From NCBI GenBank assembly GCA_001830835.1, contig MICJ01000037.1:112-35953 (forward strand): 35,842 nt of DNA, written 5' to 3'. The notes under the pieces were generated by a model. It searched no databases, was not told the origin of the DNA, and worked only from the letters and a program-made list of their open reading frames with translations. This DNA is from Syntrophobacterales bacterium GWC2_56_13 (GTDB lineage Bacteria > Desulfobacterota > Syntrophia > Syntrophales > UBA5619). How positions within the stretch are numbered: position 1 is the first letter of the stretch; every line of letters begins with the position of its first letter. A program made the position numbers and the translations under genes. Shown in pieces: positions 15,277 through 22,948 of the stretch.

Positions 15277-15305
15277 TTGACTATTTGCCTGCATTTTCTT
15301 ATAAT
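15277..15305 (+). promoter_or_regulatory. Sigma-70-type promoter of the nonaheme cytochrome
   Basis: TTGACT (15277-15282), 17-bp spacer, TATAAT (15300-15305): 11/12 consensus positions at ideal spacing. Start near 15312, leaving a ~130-nt untranslated leader. The gene therefore seems not to depend on the sigma-54 system next door. Confidence 0.75.
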
Positions 15306-15440
15306 ACAACGATCATGCGCGATGCGGGGCCAGTTTGCTGCTCACGCCTGTTTCGATGTTCCCGAAAAAGCACACGAAATAGTCAATGCCGGACAGCGTC
15401 GCAGATCGGATATTGTTGTTATTGTTTTCTGGAGGCAATC

Positions 15441-16205
15441 ATGAAGCAGCGGTACGCGTTTTTCATCCTGATCTTGACGATTTTAACCGGCTCCTTCGGT
15501 CATGCAATTGACATCAAAGATGTCACCTTTAAGACAGCCAATTTCGGCAAGGTGATATTTAGCCACAACCAGCACTTCAGACAAGAAGGCATTAAAAATA
15601 ACTGCAAGACCTGCCATAATGCCATTTTCAACCTCAGAGGCAAGACCCGTTACACCATGGCAGATATGGGAAAAGGCAAGTCCTGCGGCGCCTGCCACAA
15701 CGGCAAACGGGCCTTCGATCTCAATGATTGCATCCAATGTCACAAGGTTGCGAATGTAACTATTAAAGTAAAAGAAACGGGACCGGTGACCTTCAGTCAC
15801 AAGAAGCATCTCAGCGCTTATAAATGCGCCGTCTGCCACCCCAAGATCTACGATATGGCTGCAAAAAAGCCGGCCACCATGGCCCAGATGGAAAAAGGGA
15901 AGTCCTGCGGCGCCTGTCATAACGGCAAAGACGCCTTTAAGACTGAAGAATGTATAAAGTGTCATCCCGTCAAGGATGTAGATTTCAAGCTGAAGGATTC
16001 GGGGGACGTCAAATTCAGCCACGAATTTCACACGGGCATGTACAAGTGCGGCGATTGCCACGTCAAGCTCTATCTTCCCTCTGCGAAGAATAAGAGAATG
16101 ACGATGGCGGAGATGGAAGCGGCCAAATCATGCGGCGCCTGTCATAACGAAGGCAAAGAAGCCTTTACCGTAAAGGAAAATTGTGACCGCTGCCACAAGA
16201 TGTAG
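15441..16205 (+). CDS. Periplasmic nonaheme cytochrome made of three c7-type triheme modules
   Basis: A 254-residue exported protein: signal peptide 1-22 (cleaved after GHA), then three repeats of ~75 residues, each with three CxxCH motifs. Each repeat follows the same plan: VxFSHxxHF/T ... C..CH ... MxxGKSCGACHNGK.AF ... C..CHK. The nine motifs begin at about residues 55, 82, 97, 129, 157, 171, 203, 231 and 248. This is the triheme c7 (PpcA-like, nanowire-type) domain strung together, as in the modular dodecaheme cytochromes of Geobacter. It should ferry electrons across the periplasm from the inner-membrane quinol oxidoreductases nearby. The ATG at 15441 follows GGAGG by 5 bases. No cell-wall or lipid anchor is visible. 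Confidence 0.92.
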   Translation: MKQRYAFFILILTILTGSFGHAIDIKDVTFKTANFGKVIFSHNQHFRQEGIKNNCKTCHNAIFNLRGKTRYTMADMGKGKSCGACHNGKRAFDLNDCIQCHKVANVTIKVKETGPVTFSHKKHLSAYKCAVCHPKIYDMAAKKPATMAQMEKGKSCGACHNGKDAFKTEECIKCHPVKDVDFKLKDSGDVKFSHEFHTGMYKCGDCHVKLYLPSAKNKRMTMAEMEAAKSCGACHNEGKEAFTVKENCDRCHKM

Positions 16206-16337
16206 CGCAGCGCGGGAGAGAGATATCTGATGTCAAGGCAACAAATGCATGTAAAAAATAATTTGACAAAAGGGATTTTATTATTAACTTAAGTAAAATT
16301 TGACGGACCGGAAGCAGGTCCAGAAAAGGAGATAAAC

Positions 16338-16655
16338 ATGTTTTCCGTATCTGAAAAAGCAAGCGAGATGATCAAGGAATTTCTTAAGAATCGTTCAGCG
16401 GCCGCCTCCATCCGGGTCCTCATGCAGGAGGGCGGCTGAGCGGGGCCCTCTCTGGGCATGGCTCTGGATGAGTCAACAACGAACGATGAGGTATTCGAGG
16501 ATGGGGGGGTCAAATTCCTGGTCGAAAAGACCCTTTTTGAAAAGGTCAAACCAATCGCAGTCGATTTTATCACCACCCCGCGGGGGGGCGGATTCAAGCT
16601 TGCCTCCAGCCTGAGTAAGGAAAGCGCCTGCGGCTCCTCATGCAGCAGCTGCTGA
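16338..16655 (+). CDS. HesB/IscA-like selenoprotein (in-frame UGA = selenocysteine)
   Basis: Read through the UGA at 16437-16439, the frame gives 105 residues of a HesB/IscA-like (A-type iron-sulfur carrier-related) protein: MFSVSEKASEMIKEFL, then IRVLMQEGG-U-AGPSLGMALDE, then VDFITTPRGGGFKL, and a Cys-rich end CGSSCSSC. Sec34 takes the place of the first conserved Cys of the IscA motif (GGCSG). This matches the HesB-like selenoprotein family known from Geobacter, Syntrophobacter and relatives. A hairpin follows the UGA at once. AGGAGA precedes the ATG by 6 bases and a strong terminator follows. A naive gene finder will report two fragments or only the 65-residue C-terminal part. Its exact role in iron-sulfur or redox chemistry is not established. 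Confidence 0.88.
16438..16464 (+). promoter_or_regulatory. Predicted bacterial SECIS element
   Basis: Directly after the first base of the UGA, GAGC (16438-16441) pairs with GCTC (16461-16464) and GCCC with GGGC inside, around a TCTCT loop with a GGG/ATG internal loop. Bacterial SECIS hairpins sit within ~10-30 nt of the UGA, in the coding region, as here. Pairing was done by eye. Confidence 0.6.
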
Positions 16656-16663
16656 GATCATGC

Positions 16664-16699
16664 CCCGGAGGCCCATGCGGGTCTCCGGGTTTTTTCTTT
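16664..16699 (+). terminator. Rho-independent terminator of the selenoprotein gene
   Basis: CCCGGAG-G-CCC-ATGC-GGG-T-CTCCGGG followed by TTTTTTCTTT: a ten-pair GC-rich stem with one bulged pair and a U-tract, starting 8 bases after the stop codon. Confidence 0.92.
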
Positions 16700-16739
16700 G
16701 CGCGCTACCGGCAAAAAAGCGCGTATCTCCTTTAATCCA

Positions 16740-17720
16740 ATGACGGAAAATTCAATTTCCTCCGACCGGAACCGCGCCGACGCCCTGATCCGGGATGGTC
16801 GTTGCGAAGAGGCCATCGAGATCTATCGGAGGCTGACGGAAGCCCGCCCGGAGGAGGATTCCCACCTCCTTGCCCTGGCCTGGGCGCTCCACGACAGCGG
16901 GAGGCCGGAGGAGGCCACCCGCTGTTTCGAACGCCTCTTCGAGAAGGAACTCGCCCGCAGGCTCTTCACCGGCTTTGCCTATGACGAACTGGTCCGGATC
17001 TACCGGGAAGGGAAAGAGTGGGAAAGCCTTATTTCGGTCTGTGAGCGGGCCGCGGACGTACAGCCGGAGGATGCCGGCCTGCTGCGAACACTCGGCGAGG
17101 CCTGTCTTGCGGCGGGGAAGGCAGAGAGGGCTCTGCACGTCTTTGAGAGGCTCACCGCCCTTGAACCGGATTCTCCGGATCACTGGTGTTCCCTGGGCGA
17201 CGCGTGGCTGGCGGCGAGCGACCCCGGTAACGCCGATGTCGCCTATTTACGGGCCGCGGAGATCGAACCTGCGGATGCACCGGTTTTCTTCAGCCGGCTG
17301 GCAGTCGGCTGTCTCCGAGCCGGCCATCTGGAAAAGGCGCGGGCGGCCTTTGCGCGGTGTCTGGCTGCGCGTCCCGCTGAACCTGTTTTTTGGATAGGTC
17401 TCGGCGATGTCCTGATCCGTATGGGAGAACCGGAAGCGGCGGTGGACGCCTATGGCCGTGCGGCATCTCTCAATCCCGCGACTGCGGGAAGCTGTTACTG
17501 CCGCCTCGGCAATCTCCTTACCAGGGAGGGCTTCCATCCCTTGGCGTCGGAGGCGTTTACAAAAGCCGTTGCCGCCGAACCGGGAAACCCCCGCTTCCTC
17601 CTTCACCTGGCTGCATCATACACCGCCCGGGACCTGGCCGACCTCGCGGCTGCTGCGCTCCGCAGGGTGGAGGCTCTGACCGGTAGCGCGTTAGGGAAGC
17701 CCCGCCCGGCGGCCGGGTAG
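16740..17720 (+). CDS. Tetratricopeptide repeat protein
   Basis: About 326 residues of consecutive TPR helix pairs covering almost the whole chain. The repeats are recognisable from A..L...G...EAI..Y.RL..A.P spacing: RCEEAIEIYRRLTEARPE, RPEEATRCFERLF, KAERALHVFERLTALEPDS, HLEKARAAFARCLAARPA, EPEAAVDAYGRAASLNPA, and further copies. No signal peptide or membrane segment, so probably a cytosolic scaffold. The open frame extends back into the terminator of the preceding gene; the ATG at 16740 is the first sensible start, though its ribosome site is poor. GC content returns to the high value of the flanks here. It converges with the receiver/pilus genes and shows no clear link to the selenoprotein. 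Confidence 0.85.
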   Translation: MTENSISSDRNRADALIRDGRCEEAIEIYRRLTEARPEEDSHLLALAWALHDSGRPEEATRCFERLFEKELARRLFTGFAYDELVRIYREGKEWESLISVCERAADVQPEDAGLLRTLGEACLAAGKAERALHVFERLTALEPDSPDHWCSLGDAWLAASDPGNADVAYLRAAEIEPADAPVFFSRLAVGCLRAGHLEKARAAFARCLAARPAEPVFWIGLGDVLIRMGEPEAAVDAYGRAASLNPATAGSCYCRLGNLLTREGFHPLASEAFTKAVAAEPGNPRFLLHLAASYTARDLADLAAAALRRVEALTGSALGKPRPAAG

Positions 17721-17755
17721 TTTCCCGGCGACACCGCCGACCGTAAAAGAAGGGC

Positions 17756-18271
17756 TCAGGCCTTTCCTATCTTCTGCAGCGTCTCCCGGAAAACATGGTA
17801 AAAGGCGGCGTTGTCGCTCACGCCCTGCTTGACGATCTTTCCCGTTTCATCGATATTCTTGAGATTGAGGACGAGATTGACGCTCCGGTTGAAGGCGGCC
17901 ATGTTGTCCAGCGTCCGGTATTGTCCGCTGACCAAGACAACAAAGATTCTCCGCCGCGTCGTCGTGGCCAGGCTTTCCAGATACATCAGGACGTCGTTTG
18001 CCGCCGGATTCTCCGTGTCGAATAGTTCGTCCAGGACCACGACATCGTAAACGTGGAACCGCATGTACTTGATAGCTTCCTTGGCAGTTGCAGGTTCCGT
18101 GACCTGATAGTTTAGCCCCCGGAGGGCGCCGACGATTTTCTCCCGGACGGCCGGATCGGGTTCGCACACCAGGGCTGTCGCGCTCCCCTCTCCCACGAAG
18201 TCGAACGGCCTATCCGCAGCGTCGTACCCCTCCGCTGCCACCTCATTCAATAGCGTCTTATTTTCTTCCAT
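17756..18271 (-). CDS. Receiver-domain protein linked to pilus ATPases
   Basis: A 171-residue protein with a single receiver-like domain from about residue 30: TALVCEPDPAVREKIVGAL (E37/D39 acidic pocket), DVVVLDELF with phospho-Asp candidate D81, FVVLVSGQ with S115, and LNLKNI with K138. Residues 1-29 are unstructured-looking, and the C-terminal ~30 residues form a helix. Unlike the protein at 9564, the key residues are present. It lies 12 bases downstream of a PilU/PilT-like ATPase gene in the same orientation, which suggests a role in regulating twitching or pilus retraction. No output domain is present. Confidence 0.72.
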   Translation of the reverse strand: MEENKTLLNEVAAEGYDAADRPFDFVGEGSATALVCEPDPAVREKIVGALRGLNYQVTEPATAKEAIKYMRFHVYDVVVLDELFDTENPAANDVLMYLESLATTTRRRIFVVLVSGQYRTLDNMAAFNRSVNLVLNLKNIDETGKIVKQGVSDNAAFYHVFRETLQKIGKA

Positions 18272-18283
18272 GACACGCCTCCC

Positions 18284-19459
18284 TTACCAAGGCCTCTTCG
18301 GTTTTCCGTAATCATTATCCACCTCGAGCTTGCCGAGGTCCGTCGTGGACTGCCCCCGCGCGCTCTTCACCGTGTCGATGCCTCGGCCGACGATCCCCTT
18401 GTTGGAGGCGTAGGCCTTCCCGGTCTCCTCGCTGATCAACCCCTGCTTGAAAAGCTCGATGATGTAGTCGTCAAAGGTGATCATCCCGAAGGCCTTCCCC
18501 GCCTGGATGATCTCATAGAAGGTCTTTCCCTCCGATTCTCCATGGAGGATGGCATCCTTCACCCGGAGGTTAGCCCCCATGACCTCGAAGGCCGCCACGC
18601 GTCCCCCCCCTTCCTTGGGGAGGAGGCGCTGGCAGACGATCCAGCGGACCGTATCGGCCAGCCGGATCCGGACCTGATTCTCCTCCTCGGTGGAGAACAT
18701 GCCTAAGATGCGGTTGATGGTCTGCCCCGCATCCACCGTATGGAGCGTGCTCAAGACAAGATGGCCCGTCTCCGCTGCGGACAGGCCGATCTCCACTGTC
18801 TCCCGGTCCCGCATCTCGCCGACGAGGATAATCTTCGGCGCCTGACGTAGCGCGGCGCGGAGCCCGCTTGCGAAGGTGTCAAAATCACTACCCATTTCCC
18901 GCTGGTTGAAGGTGGCCTTCCGGTGGGAATGGGAATATTCCACCGGATCCTCGAGCGTGACGACATGGACCGACTTCTTGTCGTTGACCTCATTGAGGAG
19001 CGCCGCGAGGGACGTCGATTTCCCGCTCCCCGTGGCGCCGGTCACTAAGATGATCCCGTTCTTCTCCTCGGCCATTTTGCGGAAGGCCTCGGGAAGGTTC
19101 ATATCCTCGAAGGACGGGATCTTGGACTCCAGTTTTCTCAGGACGATGGAGTAGTTGCCCCGCTGGGAGAAGATGTTCACCCGGAAGCGGGCCCTCCCCG
19201 ACAGTTCGTACGAGGAATCGCACGACCCCTGGGACAGAAGGTTCTCCGTCAGCCTCCGGTCCTGATTGATCAGGTTCAGGGCGAACGTCTCCGTCTGGAA
19301 GGGGGTCAGTTTCTCGAAGGGCAGGTCCATCTTCACGCCGATGAGCTGGCCCGCGCTCTCCACCTGAAAGGGCCTCCCCACCGTGATGTTCAGGTCCGAT
19401 ACATTCTTATGGGCATCGAGCATCTTACCCAGGATATAATCGACCTCCTGAATTCTCAT
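18284..19459 (-). CDS. PilT/PilU-type retraction ATPase (second copy)
   Basis: A 391-residue hexameric secretion-type ATPase. An N-terminal PAS-like domain (~1-120) precedes the RecA-like core: Walker A GATGSGKST (141-149), Asp box VTLEDPVEY, Walker B ILVGEMRDRET and His box TGHLVLSTLHT. The AIRNLIRE-type motif typical of PilT is absent (here KDAILHGESEGK), and the C-terminus is longer than in PilT, so PilU is the better comparison. It would act at the base of a type IV pilus on the cytoplasmic side. GGAGGTGAACG precedes the ATG. It follows the PilT gene with a 38-bp gap, in one operon with the receiver gene downstream. Confidence 0.9.
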   Translation of the reverse strand: MRIQEVDYILGKMLDAHKNVSDLNITVGRPFQVESAGQLIGVKMDLPFEKLTPFQTETFALNLINQDRRLTENLLSQGSCDSSYELSGRARFRVNIFSQRGNYSIVLRKLESKIPSFEDMNLPEAFRKMAEEKNGIILVTGATGSGKSTSLAALLNEVNDKKSVHVVTLEDPVEYSHSHRKATFNQREMGSDFDTFASGLRAALRQAPKIILVGEMRDRETVEIGLSAAETGHLVLSTLHTVDAGQTINRILGMFSTEEENQVRIRLADTVRWIVCQRLLPKEGGGRVAAFEVMGANLRVKDAILHGESEGKTFYEIIQAGKAFGMITFDDYIIELFKQGLISEETGKAYASNKGIVGRGIDTVKSARGQSTTDLGKLEVDNDYGKPKRPW

Positions 19460-19497
19460 CGTTCACCTCCAGTAAAAAATAGAAAAACCGGCGGCCG

Positions 19498-20580
19498 CTA
19501 CACCTCGGTGAAATCCGTCGGCGGAGTCTTCAGTAACTGCCGGAACCGCTGTTTGTCGTTCGCCTTCATGTAGGCCTCGTCCGGACCGATCCACCCTTTG
19601 TCGAGGAGCCCCTGGATCGCATCATCGAGAAGCATCATGCCGTATTTCTTCCCCGTCTGGATCATGGAGGGGAGCTGGAAGGTCTTCGATTCGCGGATCA
19701 GGTTGCGCACCGCGGAGTTGGCGATCAGGATCTCCAAGGCGGCGCAGCGCCCCTTCCTGTCGACCCGCTTGAAGAGGACCTGGGCGATTACCGCCCTGAT
19801 CCCGTCGGCGAGGGTGGAGCGGATCTGCATCTGCTCGCCGGCAGGGAAGACCTCGATGATCCGGTCCACGGTCTTGGCGGCGCTCGTCGTGTGGAGCGTG
19901 CCGAAGACGAGATGGCCCGTCGAGGCCGCTTCGACGGCGAGCGAGATCGTCTCCAGATCGCGGAGCTCCCCGACGAGGATGATGTCGGGGTCCTCGCGCA
20001 GGGCGCCGCGCAGCGCCGCCGTGAAGGATTTCGTATGCCGGCCGACTTCCCGGTGATTCACGATGCAACTCTGGCTTGCGTGGACGAATTCGACCGGATC
20101 CTCGATCGTGATAATGTGGTCCTTCCGGGTCCGGTTCGCCTCGTCAATGATCGCCGCGAGCGTGGTGGATTTGCCGCTTCCCGTCGGTCCGGTGACCAGG
20201 ACCAGACCCCGGGGTAGGGAGGCCAGTTTGGGGATGACCGGCGGGAAGCCTAATTCAGCGCAGGTGACGATCTTGTTCGGAATCTCCCGGAACACCGCCC
20301 CGCAGCCGAACTGCTGCTCGAAGAAGTTGGCGCGGTAACGGGCAAGTCCCGGAATCTCATAGGCAAAATCGACATCACCTGTCTCTTCGAACTGCTTGAC
20401 CTTGTGTTCAGGGGCGATCTCATAGATCATCGCCTTCAGGCCGTCGTTGGTTAGGACGTCGAACTTGATCCGCTCCAGGTCGCCCCGGAGCCGGAGCGCC
20501 GGCTGCTGACCGGAGACGAGGTGCAGGTCCGACGCCCCCTGGTCGTGCATCAGCTGGAAGAATGCATCGATTTTTGCCAT
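19498..20580 (-). CDS. pilT: Type IV pilus retraction ATPase PilT
   Basis: A 360-residue PilT: MAKIDAFFQLMHDQGASDLH start, Walker A GPTGSGKST (131-139), Asp box ITIEDPVEFVH, Walker B ILVGELRDLET (201-211), His box TGHLVFGTLHT (221-231) and the C-terminal AVRNLIRESK signature that distinguishes PilT from PilB. It powers disassembly of the pilus during twitching. The ATG at 20580 has a perfect AAGGAGG site; the open frame beyond it has none. It is the first gene of a three-gene minus-strand operon driven by a strong sigma-70 promoter at 20724-20752, with tandem repeats immediately upstream of the -35. No pilin or assembly genes lie in the window. Confidence 0.95.
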   Translation of the reverse strand: MAKIDAFFQLMHDQGASDLHLVSGQQPALRLRGDLERIKFDVLTNDGLKAMIYEIAPEHKVKQFEETGDVDFAYEIPGLARYRANFFEQQFGCGAVFREIPNKIVTCAELGFPPVIPKLASLPRGLVLVTGPTGSGKSTTLAAIIDEANRTRKDHIITIEDPVEFVHASQSCIVNHREVGRHTKSFTAALRGALREDPDIILVGELRDLETISLAVEAASTGHLVFGTLHTTSAAKTVDRIIEVFPAGEQMQIRSTLADGIRAVIAQVLFKRVDRKGRCAALEILIANSAVRNLIRESKTFQLPSMIQTGKKYGMMLLDDAIQGLLDKGWIGPDEAYMKANDKQRFRQLLKTPPTDFTEV

Positions 20581-20723
20581 GAATGACCTCCTTGGGGATA
20601 TTTGCGATTTGACTCTTTCGGGAACACTGTTCTTCTCCCGTCTTGAGGGATATTTCAGCGTAACACGGACGTACCGCAAGAACAGCCGGATCGTTTCGGA
20701 TATCCGGCATCGCGATTGCCGAG

Positions 20724-20752
20724 AGTATAGGGAAAGACCGTTTGTTTGTCAA
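20724..20752 (-). promoter_or_regulatory. Sigma-70-type promoter of the pilT operon
   Basis: On the minus strand TTGACA (20752-20747), 17-bp spacer and TATACT (20729-20724): 11/12 consensus positions. Transcription would start near 20717, with a ~135-nt leader before the pilT ATG. Confidence 0.8.
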
Positions 20753-20782
20753 GGTTAAAGCGGACAAAAAGGTTAAATCGGA
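20751..20782 (-). promoter_or_regulatory. Tandem repeats abutting the pilT -35 box
   Basis: On the plus strand AAGGTTAAAGCGGA (20751-20764) and AAGGTTAAATCGGA (20769-20782), 13/14 identical with an 18-bp period. On the pilT strand they occupy roughly -36 to -66, a place typical for an activator. Confidence 0.5.
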
Positions 20783-20827
20783 TAGTGTTAACTCCGAGAA
20801 GCAAATTTTTATTGCTTTTTACCTTCC

Positions 20828-20847
20828 CATGTATTAGGGAGTACATG
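20828..20847. promoter_or_regulatory. Inverted repeat upstream of the CbcL-like gene
   Basis: CATGTA-TTAGGGAG-TACATG, a perfect 6-bp dyad with an 8-bp spacer, ~110 bp before the start codon of the cytochrome. It could be an operator for a dimeric regulator. Confidence 0.4.
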
Positions 20848-20957
20848 ACTTTTGCCATAGTGCAGCTATATCAAATTCACCGCACAGGAACTGCTCCTAA
20901 CACAACATGTTTTGCAATGCCATGTTTCTTAAATTTCTGTTTTGCAGGAGGATCAGC

Positions 20958-22808
20958 ATGTTGAAAATGTTTTCCCGCATTGCGTCCGTGATCTTGCTTG
21001 TCCTGCTGTCTGCTTACCCCCTGTGGGCTGAGCGGGGCATGGCCATTGATCCGGCCATCTGCCTCGGCTGCCACGGCGACAAGATCTCCGCCGCTTCTTT
21101 TGTCGCTTCCGTTCACGGTAAAAATGGCTGTAACAGCTGCCATATCCAGCTTACCGACCTTTCCAGACACGTGAAAGGTGAAATCAAAATGGAGAAGGTC
21201 AGGTGTGAACGCTGCCACAAAAGGGAAAATGCCGAGCATTATGCCAGTGTGCATATCCAGAAGGATGTACAATGCGCCGATTGCCACACCGATATACACA
21301 CGCACCGTTACTGGAAAAAGGATAAACGCATTGTCGTCGCCAAGTGCATCCAGTGCCATGACCACGAGGCCGTTTACCGGCAATCCATTCACGGCAAAGC
21401 GGTGGCGGCAGGCAATCAGGATTCCGCGGCCTGTCATGATTGCCATAATCTTCATGATGTCAAGCCGATGAATGACCCAAAGTTCCATACCGACCGGGTA
21501 TTCCATACCAAAGTCTGCCTGAGATGCCACAGTGACGAGGAGATGATGAAGAGAAACAGTGTCTTCACTGTGGCAACCCAGACATACATGAACAGCTATC
21601 ACGGGAAAAACTACCGGCTCGGTTATCCGGAAAAGGTCGCCGGTTGCGCCGATTGTCATACGGCCCATGCAGTGCTGAAAGCGTCGGATCCCCGCTCCAC
21701 CGTCAATCCCGCGCATCTTGTGGCAACGTGCAAACAGTGCCATAAGCACGCCACTTCAATGTTTACGAAATTCTACGCCCACGGGGAACATACGGACAGG
21801 GGAAAATACCCGCTGCTTTACTGGACATTTGTCAGCATGATCGGCCTCCTGTGGAGCACCTTCGCCGTCTTCTGGGTGCATACGATCCTGTGGATGTACC
21901 GGGGCTTTGTGGAAAACCGGGAAAAAGCGGCGCTTCTTGCGGAAGGGGCCATCAAACCCGTGCCCGACGGCTTCAAGCAGTACCGCCGTTTCAAAGCCCG
22001 CCACATCATCCTGCATATCCTGGTTATCGTCAGTTTTCTTGGTCTTGCCCTGACCGGCTTGCCGCTTAAATTCAGCGATCAGGAACTGTCAAAGCTTCTG
22101 ATGGCGCTGTACGGCGGCACCGCCAACGCCGCTCTGATCCACAGAATATGCGCCGTGATTACCTTTGGTTACTTCCTTTCGGCTATTGCCATGAGCATCC
22201 ATTTCCTTTTCATCAGGAAGGATATACGGGGGAACTGGCTGGAAAGACTGCTCGGTCCCGACTCCCTCTGTCCCAATCCCCGGGATGTCAGGGATATCAC
22301 CGGGATGATCCGCTGGTTCTTTTTCAAGGGGCCGAAACCCACGTTCGAGCGCTGGAGTTACTGGGAGAAGTTCGATTTTCTGGCGGTCTTCTGGGGCATG
22401 TTCGCCATCGGCGGCTCCGGTCTGATGCTCTGGTTCCCGGAGTTTTTCGGCGGCTTCCTGCCCGGCTGGATGTTCAACGTGGCGACCATCGTCCATTCCG
22501 ACGAGGCCCTGCTTGCCACGGGATTCATCTTTACGGTGCATTTCTTCAATACCCACTTCCGCCCCGAGAAATTTCCCATGGATTTTGTCATTTTTAACGG
22601 TCAGATATCGAAACATGAGTTTATAGAAGAACGCCGCGATCAGTGGCAGCGCTACGAACGGGAAGGGATCACCGAGCAGATCAGGGTTAAGAAGCGAAGC
22701 GGCGTTTTCTTCGACTTCTTCTTCAAGGGATTCGGCTTTTTGGCCCTTTTCCTGGGGATTGCCCTGCTGTTCATGATGCTTTATACCTTTTTGGCCGCAC
22801 CGCATTAG
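20958..22808 (+). CDS. CbcL-like nonaheme c / cytochrome b fusion quinol oxidoreductase
   Basis: A 616-residue protein. Residues 1-25 form a signal peptide or signal anchor. A periplasmic domain to ~285 carries nine CxxCH motifs (starting near residues 35, 58, 83, 106, 130, 159, 187, 230 and 258). A membrane domain of the HydC/FdnI/b561 type follows (segments near 289-312, 349-370, 392-418, 470-492 and 590-612), with His candidates for two b hemes. This nine-heme plus cytochrome-b layout is that of Geobacter CbcL, an inner-membrane menaquinol dehydrogenase needed for reduction of low-potential extracellular acceptors. The ATG at 20958 follows GGAGG; the longer open frame has no support. An ImcH-like gene follows 140 bp downstream. 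The family match is strong; the physiological role is inferred. Confidence 0.88.
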   Translation: MLKMFSRIASVILLVLLSAYPLWAERGMAIDPAICLGCHGDKISAASFVASVHGKNGCNSCHIQLTDLSRHVKGEIKMEKVRCERCHKRENAEHYASVHIQKDVQCADCHTDIHTHRYWKKDKRIVVAKCIQCHDHEAVYRQSIHGKAVAAGNQDSAACHDCHNLHDVKPMNDPKFHTDRVFHTKVCLRCHSDEEMMKRNSVFTVATQTYMNSYHGKNYRLGYPEKVAGCADCHTAHAVLKASDPRSTVNPAHLVATCKQCHKHATSMFTKFYAHGEHTDRGKYPLLYWTFVSMIGLLWSTFAVFWVHTILWMYRGFVENREKAALLAEGAIKPVPDGFKQYRRFKARHIILHILVIVSFLGLALTGLPLKFSDQELSKLLMALYGGTANAALIHRICAVITFGYFLSAIAMSIHFLFIRKDIRGNWLERLLGPDSLCPNPRDVRDITGMIRWFFFKGPKPTFERWSYWEKFDFLAVFWGMFAIGGSGLMLWFPEFFGGFLPGWMFNVATIVHSDEALLATGFIFTVHFFNTHFRPEKFPMDFVIFNGQISKHEFIEERRDQWQRYEREGITEQIRVKKRSGVFFDFFFKGFGFLALFLGIALLFMMLYTFLAAPH

Positions 22809-22845
22809 ACGCTCCGTTGGGTATGAAACACAGCCTCTTTTTAAT

Positions 22846-22873
22846 TTGACAAAACGAGAGGTAGTGTTATACG
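22846..22873 (+). promoter_or_regulatory. Candidate promoter of the ImcH-like gene
   Basis: TTGACA (22846-22851), 16-bp spacer, TATACG (22868-22873). The -35 is perfect and the -10 is 4/6. It would allow expression independent of the CbcL-like gene. Confidence 0.5.
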
Positions 22874-22948
22874 TGAATCGGCGTTCAGCAGCCGCTCAAA
22901 GCGTTACAAGTTACTATAAATACTGCATAAAAGAAGCGAGGAGGAGAC

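Larger units (their letters stand above)
15019..15440. other. Divergent control region between NtrC-type regulator and nonaheme cytochrome
   Basis: 422 bp. It holds the ribosome site of the regulator (minus strand), a short GC-rich palindrome at 15207-15226, a strong sigma-70 promoter at 15277-15305 for the cytochrome and a ~130-nt leader ending in GGAGG. The cytochrome reading frame stays open upstream to 15228, but that stretch has no start signal. I did not find a good promoter for the regulator. Confidence 0.6.
20581..20957. other. Divergent control region between pilT and the CbcL-like gene
   Basis: 377 bp. It contains, on the minus strand, the pilT promoter and two direct repeats, and on the plus strand a CATGTA-N8-TACATG inverted repeat (20828-20847), a weak AAGCAA/TTGCTT hairpin with T-tract (20799-20820) and the GGAGG site of the cytochrome. 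No coding sequence is supported. A clear plus-strand promoter was not found. Confidence 0.6.

Noticed and set aside
15228-15440. N-terminal extension of the nonaheme cytochrome, rich in Cys
   Set aside because: The frame is open by chance: there is no ribosome site, it crosses the predicted promoter, and the ATG at 15441 has GGAGG and starts a clean signal peptide.
16458-16655. A 65-residue ORF as an independent gene
   Set aside because: It is the C-terminal part of the HesB-like selenoprotein after the UGA. No ribosome site precedes its first ATG.
20799-20820. Terminator upstream of the CbcL-like gene
   Set aside because: The AAGCAA/TTGCTT stem has only two G-C pairs and no transcript obviously ends there; a chance match in AT-rich DNA is as likely.
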